From: JAZDFC01 sp043808235 | GTDB taxonomy: Bacteria; Bacteroidota; Ignavibacteria; Ignavibacteriales; Melioribacteraceae | Assembly (NCBI GenBank): GCA_043808235.1 | Contig: JAZDFC010000052.1 | Span: 1 to 64,000, forward strand | Direction of reading: 5' to 3' | DNA length: 64,000 bases | Shown: positions 52,124 to 61,566 of the stretch, one piece after another | Numbering within the stretch: position 1 is the first letter of the stretch | How the letters are laid out: every line of letters starts with the position of its first letter | Made by a program: the position numbers and the translations under genes | Notes under the pieces: model-generated | Told to the model about the DNA's origin: nothing | Database searches by the model: none | What the model saw: only the letters and a program-made list of their open reading frames with translations

Positions 52124-53917
52124 ATGGAAAACATTCGAAATTTTTGCATTATTGCACATATTGACCATGGTAAGTCGACGCTTGCTGATGGATTGCTTGA
52201 AAGAACAGGTGTAGTTTCCGAACGTGAAAGAAAAGATCAGTTGCTTGATGATATGGATCTTGAACGTGAGAGGGGAATCACTATAAAATCTCACGCTATT
52301 CAAATGAAATACGTAGCGAAGGATAAAAAAGAATATATATTAAATTTGATTGATACACCGGGACATGTGGATTTTACCTATGAAGTATCCCGTTCACTTG
52401 CTGCTTGTGAAGGCGCTCTGCTGATAATAGATGCCGCCCAGGGTGTCGAAGCTCAAACGATTAGTAACCTCTATTTGGCTTTTGATGCCGGGCTGGAGAT
52501 AATCCCGGTAATCAACAAAATCGATTTACCGAGCGCGATGCTGGATATGGTAAAAGGACAGATTATTGATTTGATCGGCTGTAAAGATTCGGATATCATT
52601 TATGCGAGCGCTAAACAAAGAATCGGTATTGATGAAATTTTAGAAGCTGTTGTCGCTAAAGTGCCGCCGCCATCCGGTGATGAAAACAAGCCGCTGCAGG
52701 CGCTTATTTTCGATTCGGTTTTCGATCCATATCGCGGTGCGATTGCTTATATCCGGGTTTTTAATGGCGTTATTCGCGAGAAAGATCAAATTAAATTTTT
52801 TGTGAATAATAAATCCCTGTTGACTGAAGAAGTTGGAATTCTCGGCTTAACAAAAATTAAAACTAAAGAACTTCGTGCAGGTACAGTGGGATATTTAATT
52901 GCCGGAATTAAAGATGTGCATGATACAAAAGTCGGTGACACGGTTACACATGTGCGGAATGGAGCCGATGAACCCTGGCCGGGCTATAAAGATATTAAGC
53001 CGATGGTTTACAGCGGTTTGTACCCCACGAATGCGGATGATTATGAAGATTTACGCGATGCGTTAGATAAATACCGTTTAAATGATTCCGCGTTGATTTA
53101 TGTACCCGAAACCTCTGCGGCGCTCGGATTCGGTTTCCGATGCGGATTCCTCGGAATGCTTCATATGGAGATTGTGCAGGAGAGACTTGAAAGAGAATTC
53201 GATCAGTCTATTGTTAATACTTTGCCAAACGTAGAATATCTTGTGTACAATAAGAAAGGTGAAAAAATAACCGTTGATAATCCTGCAGATATGCCCGCTT
53301 TAGGCGATATTGATAAAGTTGAAGAACCGTATATCAAAGCGCAAATAGTTACACCATCGGAATACCTCGGCAACATAATGAAACTTGCTATGGATAAAAG
53401 GGGAGTATATCAAAACACAACTTATCTATCTCCAACCCGTGCTGACATGCAGTTCGAATTTCCGTTAGCGGAAATTATTTTTGATTTTTACGATAAATTA
53501 AAGTCCACTTCCCGCGGTTATGCCTCATTCGATTATGAGTATATTGGATATCGCACAGCAGATCTTGTAAAACTTGATATTATGTTGAATAGCGAACCGG
53601 TGGACGCTCTTTCGGTAATTGTTCACCGCGAGAATGCTTTTGATTGGGGAAGGAAAGTGTGTACTAAATTGAAAGATCTAATACCGCGACAGTTATTTGA
53701 AATTGCAATTCAAGCCTCCATAGGTTCGAAAGTAATTGCGCGGACTAATGTAAAAGCTCTCCGCAAGAACGTTACAGCGAAATGTTATGGCGGCGACATA
53801 ACAAGAAAAAGAAAACTTTTAGAAAAACAGAAAGAAGGCAAAAAGAGAATGAAGCAAGTCGGTAACGTGGAGATACCGCAAGAAGCATTTTTAGCTGTCC
53901 TTCAGATTGAGGATTAG
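52124..53917 (+). CDS. lepA: Elongation factor 4 (LepA)
   Basis: 597 residues, the usual length. G domain with G1 'AHIDHGKST', G3 'DTPGHVDF' and G4 'NKID', followed by domains II-V and the C-terminal 'RKNVTAKCYGGDITRKRKLL' LepA domain. A ribosome-associated GTPase. Ribosome site 'TTTTAAGAGAAT' weak. Two signal peptidase genes follow. Confidence 0.97.
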   Translation: MENIRNFCIIAHIDHGKSTLADGLLERTGVVSERERKDQLLDDMDLERERGITIKSHAIQMKYVAKDKKEYILNLIDTPGHVDFTYEVSRSLAACEGALLIIDAAQGVEAQTISNLYLAFDAGLEIIPVINKIDLPSAMLDMVKGQIIDLIGCKDSDIIYASAKQRIGIDEILEAVVAKVPPPSGDENKPLQALIFDSVFDPYRGAIAYIRVFNGVIREKDQIKFFVNNKSLLTEEVGILGLTKIKTKELRAGTVGYLIAGIKDVHDTKVGDTVTHVRNGADEPWPGYKDIKPMVYSGLYPTNADDYEDLRDALDKYRLNDSALIYVPETSAALGFGFRCGFLGMLHMEIVQERLEREFDQSIVNTLPNVEYLVYNKKGEKITVDNPADMPALGDIDKVEEPYIKAQIVTPSEYLGNIMKLAMDKRGVYQNTTYLSPTRADMQFEFPLAEIIFDFYDKLKSTSRGYASFDYEYIGYRTADLVKLDIMLNSEPVDALSVIVHRENAFDWGRKVCTKLKDLIPRQLFEIAIQASIGSKVIARTNVKALRKNVTAKCYGGDITRKRKLLEKQKEGKKRMKQVGNVEIPQEAFLAVLQIED

Positions 53918-53933
53918 GTTCAATTCGATTTTA

Positions 53934-54791
53934 ATGAGCAGGTTATTACTTTACATAAAGATTTTTGTCGTTGCCGTTATTGTTGCCTTCATCGTAAAAA
54001 CTTTTATTATAGAAGCGTACAGGATACCGACTAATTCCATGCAGAATACTCTGCTTGCGGGTGATTACCTACTTGTGAATAAATTGATTTATGGAGCTTC
54101 CTCGCCGAGATATATCCCTTTCACAGAAGTTAAGATTCCTTATTTTAATTTCCCGGCGTTCCGCAATCCCAAATTGAACGATATCATTATTTTTGAATAT
54201 CCTGGCGAGAGGGACGAACTTTTCCCTTCTCAAAAGCAAAATTTTATCAAGCGTTGCATCGGTTGCCCCGGCGATACTATTTTAATTTCGGATAGAAAAT
54301 GTTTTGTTAATAATGTTGAAATTAATGTACCGGCAAAAGCAATAACTAATTCAGAGGCATTGAAGAGAAAAAAGTTTTATGATCCGAGGATTTTTCCTAA
54401 CGGAGTTCGGTGGAACGAGGACCATTTTGGCCCGCTCGTAATACCCGGGAAAGGTTATACTATTGAATTAAACCGGAAAAACATAATTAGATGGCGGACG
54501 ATAATAAACCGCGAATTCGGTAGCAATGTAATTCCCGCGGATTCTCACGAATTAATTGTGGATGGAAAAAAATTTGATACCTATACTTTCAGCAAAGATT
54601 ATTATTTTGTGATGGGTGATAATAGGAATGATAGTTCCGACAGCCGGTTTTGGGGATTGGTGCCGAGAGAAAACATTATCGGTGAAGCGATACTAATTTA
54701 TTGGTCGCTGGATTATTCAAAAGTATCTTGGAATATACCCGGAATTTTTAGTGCGGTTCGTTGGAATCGAATTGCTAAATTTATACATTAG
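53934..54791 (+). CDS. lepB: Signal peptidase I, copy 1
   Basis: 285 residues from ATG 53934. One N-terminal membrane helix (about 5-25), catalytic Ser35 in 'RIPTNSMQNTL', catalytic Lys106 in 'FIKRCIGCPGD', and 'GDNRNDSSDSRFWGLVP' (box E). It cleaves Sec signal peptides. It lies 16 bp after lepA and directly before a second lepB, similar in layout. Confidence 0.95.
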   Translation: MSRLLLYIKIFVVAVIVAFIVKTFIIEAYRIPTNSMQNTLLAGDYLLVNKLIYGASSPRYIPFTEVKIPYFNFPAFRNPKLNDIIIFEYPGERDELFPSQKQNFIKRCIGCPGDTILISDRKCFVNNVEINVPAKAITNSEALKRKKFYDPRIFPNGVRWNEDHFGPLVIPGKGYTIELNRKNIIRWRTIINREFGSNVIPADSHELIVDGKKFDTYTFSKDYYFVMGDNRNDSSDSRFWGLVPRENIIGEAILIYWSLDYSKVSWNIPGIFSAVRWNRIAKFIH

Positions 54792-54814
54792 TTTTAAAAA
54801 TTATTGGAGAAACA

Positions 54815-55732
54815 TTGTTCGGCAAAACTGACAACCAGGAAAAAATCGAAAAGAAGAAAAAACCAAAAACACCAAAAGAAAAAGTCATCGAATTTGTTAA
54901 AAATCTGTTGTTCGCAGCAGTAGCCGCTCTTTTGATCAAAACATTTTTAATCGAAACATCGAGAGTGCCTACCGGATCAATGGAGAAAACTATTCTTGTG
55001 GGAGACTTCCTTTTTGTTAACAAATTTATTTATGGATCATCTTCACCGAGGAATATACCATTCACAGATATCGCTCTGCCGTATTTTCAGATGCCCGCCA
55101 TTAGAGAACCTCGAAGCGGCGATATTGTTGTATTCGAATATCCCGGCGACCGCGATGAGATGAATTCTGAAATTATCATGAATTATGTTAAAAGAATGAT
55201 TGGCACTCCGGGCGATACAATCGAGATAAAAAATAAAGTTGTCTTTGTGAATGGGAAACAATTTCCAATCCCTCCCAAAATTCAATATCTTCGCTCCGTT
55301 CCGCTTCCGCAAGGATATGCGGATGAATCTATTTTCCCGAAAGGTTCAGGCTGGAATGGAGACAATTACGGGCCATTCATTATTCCTAAAAAAGGTCAAG
55401 TTATTCCTTTGACGGTTGAAAATGTGGACTGGTGGCGTACTATCATAGATCGAGAATATGGAAGGAGAGTTGTAAGCGCATCCAATGAAAAAGTATATAT
55501 TGATAATAAACCTGTTGATTCTTACGAAATTCAGAAAGATTATTATTTTATGATGGGTGATAACCGGGACGATAGCGCTGACAGCCGTTATTGGGGATTA
55601 GTCCCTCGCGATAAAATTCTCGGTCAAGCCTTGATGATTTATTGGTCATGGAATCCCGAAATTCCGTTCAGCGAATTTTTCAGGCTTCTCAGTTCGGTTA
55701 GACTAAATAGAATTGCGAAATTGGTTCACTAA
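54815..55732 (+). CDS. lepB: Signal peptidase I, copy 2
   Basis: 305 residues from TTG 54815 (GGAG upstream). A charged cytoplasmic N-terminus (Lys/Glu-rich), membrane helix (about 28-45), catalytic Ser55 ('RVPTGSMEKTI') and Lys126 ('YVKRMIGTPGD'), plus 'GDNRDDSADSRYWGLVP'. A tandem paralogue of the preceding gene. Confidence 0.95.
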   Translation: MFGKTDNQEKIEKKKKPKTPKEKVIEFVKNLLFAAVAALLIKTFLIETSRVPTGSMEKTILVGDFLFVNKFIYGSSSPRNIPFTDIALPYFQMPAIREPRSGDIVVFEYPGDRDEMNSEIIMNYVKRMIGTPGDTIEIKNKVVFVNGKQFPIPPKIQYLRSVPLPQGYADESIFPKGSGWNGDNYGPFIIPKKGQVIPLTVENVDWWRTIIDREYGRRVVSASNEKVYIDNKPVDSYEIQKDYYFMMGDNRDDSADSRYWGLVPRDKILGQALMIYWSWNPEIPFSEFFRLLSSVRLNRIAKLVH

Positions 55733-55763
55733 AAAATGCATTTCATTGTATATTGATTTTTGC

Positions 55764-55769
55764 TATAAT
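55764..55769 (+). promoter_or_regulatory. Possible -10 element upstream of subtilase gene
   Basis: TATAAT in the 54-bp gap before the ATG at 55787. No clear -35 element is seen at 17 bp, so this is only a candidate. Confidence 0.3.
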
Positions 55770-55786
55770 AGCCATTAAAAAAACTG

Positions 55787-57772
55787 ATGAAAAATTTTAT
55801 AATTATTATTCTTCTCGCAATTTCGTTCAGCGGTATTTCCGCTCAGCAAAAGTATTTTATTTATTTTAAAGACAAGGGCATTGCATCCCTCCAAAAGATC
55901 AATAAAAATTCTTCGATTTATGAGGAAGCTAAATCTATCCTTTCCGAAAAATGTATAGAAAGAAGAAAGAAAAATTTGGGTGAAGAATATATCGGATACG
56001 AAGATTTCCCCGTTAGTAGTAAGTATGTTTCTCAATTGAAAGAAGCCGGTATCAATACCATTCATGAACTGAAGTGGTTTAATTGTGTCACGGCAATCTT
56101 GAATTCATCGCAAACTGAATTTGTATTATCTCTTCCTTTTGTCGAGAAAATTGAAAAAGTAAAATCCTTCAAATCGAAAGACAGTTTTGAACCTGATAAA
56201 TATTTGGAGAAAAACATTTTTAACTTTCCGTCTGTTTCTACCGAATTAAATTATGGCGCCTCATATGAACAACTCCAGATTTCTGAAATTCCAATTGTTC
56301 ATAACTTTGGAATTAAAGGCGAAGGCGTAATTATCGGCATTCTCGATTCCGGTTTTGATTGGAAAAATCATCCAGCTCTTCATAATTCAAAAGTAATTGG
56401 GGAATATGACTTTGTGTTTGATGATCCGAAAACAGCTAATGAAAATGGGGACGTACCGAAACAGGATGAGCATGGAACTTATGTCTTATCTATTATTGGC
56501 GGGTATGCCGAAGGGGAACTCATCGGTGCATCACCGGAATCAAAATTTATTTTGGCAAAGACTGAAGATATTCGGAGCGAAACAAGTCTCGAAGAAGATA
56601 ACTATGCCGCCGCGCTTGAATGGCTCGAAGCCAAAGGCGTGGATATCACAACATCTTCTCTTGGTTACAGTGAATTCGATGATGAAAGCGAATCTTATGA
56701 ATATTCAGATATGGATGGCAAGACGACCATTATTACACGAGCCATTGAGATTGCATTCAAAAAAGGTGTTGTAACAATTAGTTCAGCCGGTAATGAGGGC
56801 AATAATTTGTGGAGATATATTACCGCTCCTGCCGATGGTTTTAATGTTTTAGCGGTTGGCGCGATTGGTAAAGATAGTATTATTGCCAGCTTCAGTTCAC
56901 GCGGTCCCTCATCAGATGGAAGAATAAAACCTGAATTAGTTGCGAATGGAGTGAGCGTTCACGGCGCTGATAAATTCACCGGCGGTTATTTTAATGCATC
57001 CGGTACATCTGCATCTTCTCCAATTGTCGCGGGTGCTGCCGGCTTATTGTTGTCTGTCTATCCTCACCTCACCAATCAACAAGTCCGCAAGATTATGATT
57101 GAATCCGGCAGTCAGTCTGCAAATCCGGATAATGATATAGGCTACGGGATTGTTTCAGCAAGGAGAGCTATTGCATTTCCAAATTTAAAATGCGATTTAA
57201 GTGGATACTCAATTAATAAAATCTTTTTTGATGAAACTCTCGAGAGCGGGTCTGTATGGATGCATTATAAAAGCAATTCAGGGAATTTCGATTCGTTGAA
57301 AATGGATTCAAATAACGGACTGATTTATTCCTCTCAGCTTCCACAATTTGCAAATGGTGATGGGATTGAAATTTATTTTTCTTACTCAGATCTACCTGGG
57401 AATCAAAAAATTGATCCGCTGAATTCTTATTATACTTTTGAATCCGGCAGTATGGAAATTTCGCTGAATACGGAAAATTTTGAAATTGTACCAAAGGATT
57501 TCTATCTATCTCAGAACTATCCAAATCCGTTTAACAGTAATACAACATTTGAATATTCCACAGTAACTCCAAAGAATATTAGGATTACCATTTATAATAT
57601 CCTTGGACAAAAAGTAAAAGAAATATTCAAAGGCCTTTCAAATCCGGGTATCAATTACGTAGTTTGGAACGGTGCAAATGAAGCCGGGATGTCGGTTGGA
57701 AGCGGACCTTATATTTATACTTTGGAAATGGATGGAAATCTTTTTGCAAAAAAAATGATTTACATGAAGTAA
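55787..57772 (+). CDS. Subtilisin-like (S8) protease with T9SS sorting domain
   Basis: 661 residues. Signal peptide (1-19, ends 'ISAQ'), propeptide-like region, then the S8 domain with Asp187 ('GILDSGFD'), His229 ('DEHGTYV') and Ser408 ('SGTSASSP'), and a C-terminal type-A T9SS sorting domain ('LSQNYPNPFNSNTTFEYS', 'KKMIYMK'). A secreted serine protease exported through T9SS. Follows lepB and precedes an O-methyltransferase by 3 bp. Confidence 0.93.
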   Translation: MKNFIIIILLAISFSGISAQQKYFIYFKDKGIASLQKINKNSSIYEEAKSILSEKCIERRKKNLGEEYIGYEDFPVSSKYVSQLKEAGINTIHELKWFNCVTAILNSSQTEFVLSLPFVEKIEKVKSFKSKDSFEPDKYLEKNIFNFPSVSTELNYGASYEQLQISEIPIVHNFGIKGEGVIIGILDSGFDWKNHPALHNSKVIGEYDFVFDDPKTANENGDVPKQDEHGTYVLSIIGGYAEGELIGASPESKFILAKTEDIRSETSLEEDNYAAALEWLEAKGVDITTSSLGYSEFDDESESYEYSDMDGKTTIITRAIEIAFKKGVVTISSAGNEGNNLWRYITAPADGFNVLAVGAIGKDSIIASFSSRGPSSDGRIKPELVANGVSVHGADKFTGGYFNASGTSASSPIVAGAAGLLLSVYPHLTNQQVRKIMIESGSQSANPDNDIGYGIVSARRAIAFPNLKCDLSGYSINKIFFDETLESGSVWMHYKSNSGNFDSLKMDSNNGLIYSSQLPQFANGDGIEIYFSYSDLPGNQKIDPLNSYYTFESGSMEISLNTENFEIVPKDFYLSQNYPNPFNSNTTFEYSTVTPKNIRITIYNILGQKVKEIFKGLSNPGINYVVWNGANEAGMSVGSGPYIYTLEMDGNLFAKKMIYMK

Positions 57773-57775
57773 ATT

Positions 57776-58429
57776 ATGGCGAATATTTTATTCCCTTCTC
57801 AAAAAAAATATCTTTTAGAAAATAGACATCAGCCCGATAGCCTTTTAATTGAAATAGAAAAATTTGCTTTCGAAAATCGTGTGCCCATTCTCGACTGGCA
57901 TGCTGCCGAATTCCTTGCACAGTTAATTCAAATAAAACGACCAAAAAATGTTTTGGAAATTGGAACTGCAATTGCTTATTCATCACTAATCATTGCGCGT
58001 AATTTAAGGAAGAAGGGTTGTATTGATACAATTGAAAAAAGTATCGACAACATTGCTATAGCTCATAATAATATTGAGAAAGCCGGACTCAAAGAGAAAA
58101 TAAATATTCTTGAAGGCGACGCACTTTCCATCATGCCGACACTCAGTAAAAAATACGACTTCATATTTCTCGATGCTGACAAAGAGGATTACGAAAAGCT
58201 TTTCTACTTCTCTCTGATGGTATTAAAGGAAAAGGGAATTATTTTTATTGATAATTTATTATGGAAAGGTTTTACGGCAGCATCAAGTGTACCAAAAGAA
58301 TTTAAAAAATCTACAAAATTGATACGCTGTTTTAATAAAATATTTTTATCGCAGAAAACTCTCCACAGCAGCATTCTTCCAATCGGCGATGGAATTGGGC
58401 TCGGTATTAAAAGTAAGGTAGAAGATTAA
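57776..58429 (+). CDS. SAM-dependent O-methyltransferase
   Basis: 217 residues of the class I O-methyltransferase (COMT/CCoAOMT-like) family: motif I 'NVLEIGTAIAYSSLIIARN', 'FIFLDADKEDYEKLF' and 'GIIFIDNLLWKG'. Methylates a hydroxyl group of an unknown substrate. Its TAA overlaps the ATG of the next gene (TAATG). Confidence 0.88.
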   Translation: MANILFPSQKKYLLENRHQPDSLLIEIEKFAFENRVPILDWHAAEFLAQLIQIKRPKNVLEIGTAIAYSSLIIARNLRKKGCIDTIEKSIDNIAIAHNNIEKAGLKEKINILEGDALSIMPTLSKKYDFIFLDADKEDYEKLFYFSLMVLKEKGIIFIDNLLWKGFTAASSVPKEFKKSTKLIRCFNKIFLSQKTLHSSILPIGDGIGLGIKSKVED

Positions 58430-58872
58430 TGGGAGAAACCGAATTGACGGAAAAGGTGAATTCTTTTCTCGCAGATGTTCAAAATCAAACAGGTAAAAAA
58501 ATAAAAAACTCCGATGACATCTCGCGTCTTATTGAAATAATATTTAATGAGAAGAAGGAAAGCCTTCTCGAGACCTTAGCTTTCAATTCAAAATATCTTC
58601 AGGGACTTTTGAAGGTTGTGCAAACAAGAGATGAAAACATTTCACCGGATTATTTTCGGAAAGTGACAAATGAATATTCCGAGTACCTGCAAAAAATCAA
58701 AAATGATTTGGAGTATATTTTGGCAACGGCAACAGAATTTTACAGAGTAATTTTCCGTGAAAAGTATTTTGCTTTATCAAAAGAGAGTTTACAAAATCTC
58801 ACTGATTTATGCAGCGATTTCGCACTCATAAAATTATTTTTGAATGAGAAGAAGAGGGGAGAACGTTTATAA
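58429..58872 (+). CDS. Helical protein of unknown function
   Basis: 147 residues, mostly charged helix ('YSEYLQKIKNDLEYILATA', 'FLNEKKRGERL'), no membrane segment, no Cys. I do not recognise a family. It is translationally coupled to the O-methyltransferase (TAATG) and followed by a terminator, so it is a real small gene. Confidence 0.6.
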   Translation: MGETELTEKVNSFLADVQNQTGKKIKNSDDISRLIEIIFNEKKESLLETLAFNSKYLQGLLKVVQTRDENISPDYFRKVTNEYSEYLQKIKNDLEYILATATEFYRVIFREKYFALSKESLQNLTDLCSDFALIKLFLNEKKRGERL

Positions 58873-58882
58873 AAATAATGAA

Positions 58883-58906
58883 GACTTGTAAATTGTTTTA
58901 CAAGTC
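58883..58906. terminator. Bidirectional terminator hairpin
   Basis: GACTTGTAAA (58883-58892), loop TTGT, TTTACAAGTC (58897-58906): a ten-base-pair stem between two convergent genes. It lacks a long T-run on the plus strand, but a T-run (TTATTTTTTTC) follows 10 bp later. Confidence 0.6.
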
Positions 58907-58914
58907 CCCGTGAA

Positions 58915-59343
58915 TTATTTTTTTCTTCTTAAAGTCTCTTTGTACTTTTGAGCTACTTCACTCACTGACTTACTGGAAATAAGATTGTAAATTCGATTAC
59001 GCAATTCCGCCCATTCTTCATGTAATGGACATGGATTCTCTTCGGAACATTCTTTCAATCCGGTAACGCATTTTAGATTGATAACCGGTCCCTCGACTCT
59101 TTCAACAATTTCCAGGATAGAACTTTTTAAAGCAAGGTCTGTAATTTTGAAACCGCCGCCTCTTCCTTTAAACGAATCAACATAACCGTATTTCGCCATT
59201 CTCTGCAGAATCTTGGCCAAGTAATGAGCCGGTATATCTTCACTTTTAGCAATTTCCGAAGACATTATTAACGCTTCTTTTGATTGCCGTGCAAGAAACA
59301 AAATAGCGCGGATTGCATATTCGCCGGTTTTTGTATATATCAT
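58915..59343 (-). CDS. Rrf2-family transcriptional regulator with Cys cluster
   Basis: 142 residues. Winged HTH (about 1-60, 'KTGEYAIRAILFLARQ', 'RGGGFKITD') and three Cys at 92, 99 and 105 ('KCVTGLKECSEENPCPLHEE'), matching the Fe-S ligand region of IscR/NsrR-type members (E. coli IscR uses 92, 98, 104). It probably senses Fe-S status or NO and represses its targets, which are not in the window. A candidate promoter is at 59393-59421. Confidence 0.88.
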   Translation of the reverse strand: MIYTKTGEYAIRAILFLARQSKEALIMSSEIAKSEDIPAHYLAKILQRMAKYGYVDSFKGRGGGFKITDLALKSSILEIVERVEGPVINLKCVTGLKECSEENPCPLHEEWAELRNRIYNLISSKSVSEVAQKYKETLRRKK

Positions 59344-59392
59344 TCTACAACCCTCTGTTAGTGAATTTTTAAGGATTATTATATCTTATTAA

Positions 59393-59421
59393 AAAATAAT
59401 TAATTAAGGACTATTTGTCAA
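59393..59421 (-). promoter_or_regulatory. Candidate promoter of Rrf2 gene
   Basis: The minus strand reads TTGACA (59421-59416), 17 bp, then TATTTT (59398-59393). Good -35, modest -10. A second possibility is TATAAT farther downstream without a matching -35. Confidence 0.35.
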
Positions 59422-59480
59422 GATTTAATATTCTCACTCTAAAATGCTGTTTAAGACGTAAAAACAACGTAATCAAATTC

Positions 59481-60746
59481 TCAATCCGATTTTCCCTTTA
59501 GATCTTGTTTTAATTTCGTCATGATTTTTTTCGGGCTACAGTCAATAAATTTAATCTCATTACAGTCATTAAATTTCGAGAACTCCAGCAGCTTGTTAGC
59601 AAATTTCGGAAGAAAATCCTCAAAATTATTGAATCCAGGTTCGAGGACAAGATTCTTAACGATCAATACCTTTGTTGTTCGATCAGCTTTTGGATCTAAT
59701 CTTCCTACGAATTTATCACCCCAAAGAATTGGCATCACGAAATAACCGTATTTACGTTTAGCCGTTGGTAAATAACATTCTATTGAATAGTTGAAATCAA
59801 AAAACTTTCTCGTTCTTTCCCGTTGAATGATGAGGTTATCGAACGGCGAGAGCAAAAATATTTCCGGTGAAGTGTACTTCGACTTTGAGCAAAACTCAAG
59901 TGTCTTTTTCAAAACAAAATGATCAGTATGATTTCCTTCATGAATCTTTACCTGGACTACTTCTCCCGATTCAACGAATCTTTTAAGTGATTTCGAAATA
60001 TTTTCTTTATCAGCAAACATCCAGTCGGCATCTCGCTGTGCCGATGGCTGCATAAATTTGTTCATTTCTTTTTCTTCAGCAATTCCTAATGCTGTTAATG
60101 CTCGGTGGACGAGAAAGTCGGAAATTTCATTATTAGTCGGTACAGTTAGATTTATTCCTTTCGGTAATACACGCTCGGTCAAATCGTAAACTTTTTGGAA
60201 ATTTTTCCTCCCGGAGATCATCAAATCACCGCGCCAAAATAAAAGTTCGAGCGCCATCTTTGCAGGCTTCCAATCCCACCAGCTTCCTTGTTTTATACCA
60301 TCTGGTTTTTCAAAATTCTTTGAGCCGAGAGGACCTTCAATTTTTATTCTTTCGAGTATTGGATCGAGAAGATTTCCCGATTTTTCAAGATGTTGTTTTA
60401 CCCATCGATGTTGGGGATTTTTAAAATTATTCATTTTCGGAAGGAAAAATCTAAAATCATCCATGTGAAAATAGCTCATGGCGTGACCCCAATATTCGAA
60501 TACCATTCTATCTTTTGCCTGAAGGTCATGCAGCATGTTTTCGGAATAATCTTTTCGGCGCGTCCATAAAGTGTGATGATGCGAACGATTGACCACTGCA
60601 AGCGTATCAATCTGAATGTAACCGAGTTTTTTAATTGCTTCAGCCGCGCCCTTCTTTCCCTTCGGCAGTTTTGTTTTGCCATCGAGCAATTGCGTATATA
60701 AAATTATCTTTCTTGCAAGTTGTTTCGAAACTTCAATTGTGCCCAT
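59481..60746 (-). CDS. YcaQ/AlkZ-like winged-helix DNA glycosylase-family protein
   Basis: 421 residues. The N-terminus carries the family signature 'GYIQIDTLAVVNRSHHHTLW' (QxD catalytic type) followed by winged-helix repeats, as in AlkZ/YcaQ, which remove alkylated and cross-linked bases. Length fits the family (about 400). The start ATG 60746 is preceded by a short AT-rich leader. Monocistronic or paired with yigZ on the same strand. Confidence 0.85.
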   Translation of the reverse strand: MGTIEVSKQLARKIILYTQLLDGKTKLPKGKKGAAEAIKKLGYIQIDTLAVVNRSHHHTLWTRRKDYSENMLHDLQAKDRMVFEYWGHAMSYFHMDDFRFFLPKMNNFKNPQHRWVKQHLEKSGNLLDPILERIKIEGPLGSKNFEKPDGIKQGSWWDWKPAKMALELLFWRGDLMISGRKNFQKVYDLTERVLPKGINLTVPTNNEISDFLVHRALTALGIAEEKEMNKFMQPSAQRDADWMFADKENISKSLKRFVESGEVVQVKIHEGNHTDHFVLKKTLEFCSKSKYTSPEIFLLSPFDNLIIQRERTRKFFDFNYSIECYLPTAKRKYGYFVMPILWGDKFVGRLDPKADRTTKVLIVKNLVLEPGFNNFEDFLPKFANKLLEFSKFNDCNEIKFIDCSPKKIMTKLKQDLKGKSD

Positions 60747-60790
60747 GTGTTAACTTTCTTGAATTATAAACTGTTATAAAATATTAACGG

Positions 60791-61411
60791 TTAAATAAGA
60801 AATCGATCCTCTAAATATTCTATGGAAACTTTCCCTTTCGAATTATCCTTGAGATTCGCTATGAAAGATTCAGCTCTATCGGAAATGACGGCACATTCTA
60901 CAATAGGGCGCTTTTCAAATTTATTTATAATTTCTGTTGCTTCAAATTCCTTTAGTTGGTGATGAACCATACTTGTTAAATCATATTCAAAATTAATGCG
61001 GTAGAATGTGTATTTTGTTTTTTCGATGAATTCTTCTGCCGACAATACTCCCAGCGCAGAATTATAATATGCTTTGCCCAGGGGTCCAACGCCAAGTTTT
61101 GTTCCGCCAAAATAACGGACGATAATTACCGCAACATTTGTTAAAGTAAAATGGTTTATCGCATTTAATATCCGAATACCGGCGGTGCCGGTGGGCTCAC
61201 CGTCGTCCGAGTATTTTTCCTTACCACCGTACAATTTATATGCGTAACAGTGATGTGTGGCGTCGTAATACTTTTTCTTGATAGTCGAATAAATTTCGAT
61301 AAACTGATTCCCGGAATCAATGGGATGGGAAAGTGCGGTAAAAACCGATCCCTTTTCCTTTAATTTATACTCGCCCGGAACCGGAATAGTATTTAATTTA
61401 TTTGCATCCAT
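60791..61411 (-). CDS. YigZ/IMPACT-family protein
   Basis: 206 residues with the signature 'SDDGEPTGTAGIRIL' and 'IIVRYFGGTKLGVGPLGKAY' of the YigZ/UPF0029 N-terminal domain, then a ferredoxin-like domain. The family may regulate translation or bind RNA; function is uncertain. It lies 44 bp upstream of the YcaQ-like gene on the same strand and is divergent from uvrA. Confidence 0.9.
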   Translation of the reverse strand: MDANKLNTIPVPGEYKLKEKGSVFTALSHPIDSGNQFIEIYSTIKKKYYDATHHCYAYKLYGGKEKYSDDGEPTGTAGIRILNAINHFTLTNVAVIIVRYFGGTKLGVGPLGKAYYNSALGVLSAEEFIEKTKYTFYRINFEYDLTSMVHHQLKEFEATEIINKFEKRPIVECAVISDRAESFIANLKDNSKGKVSIEYLEDRFLI

Positions 61412-61566
61412 TTTAGTAGTTCAGAATTCCTCTATTACTCTTTAATATTAACAAATTCAGCCCGGGATATCTTCTTATAAGCCATAGTAAATTTTTTATA
61501 CAAAAAAAATTGCTTTTCAGACACTCTTTAATTAAAATAAATGTTCGAACTTTGAGAAGTAATTTA

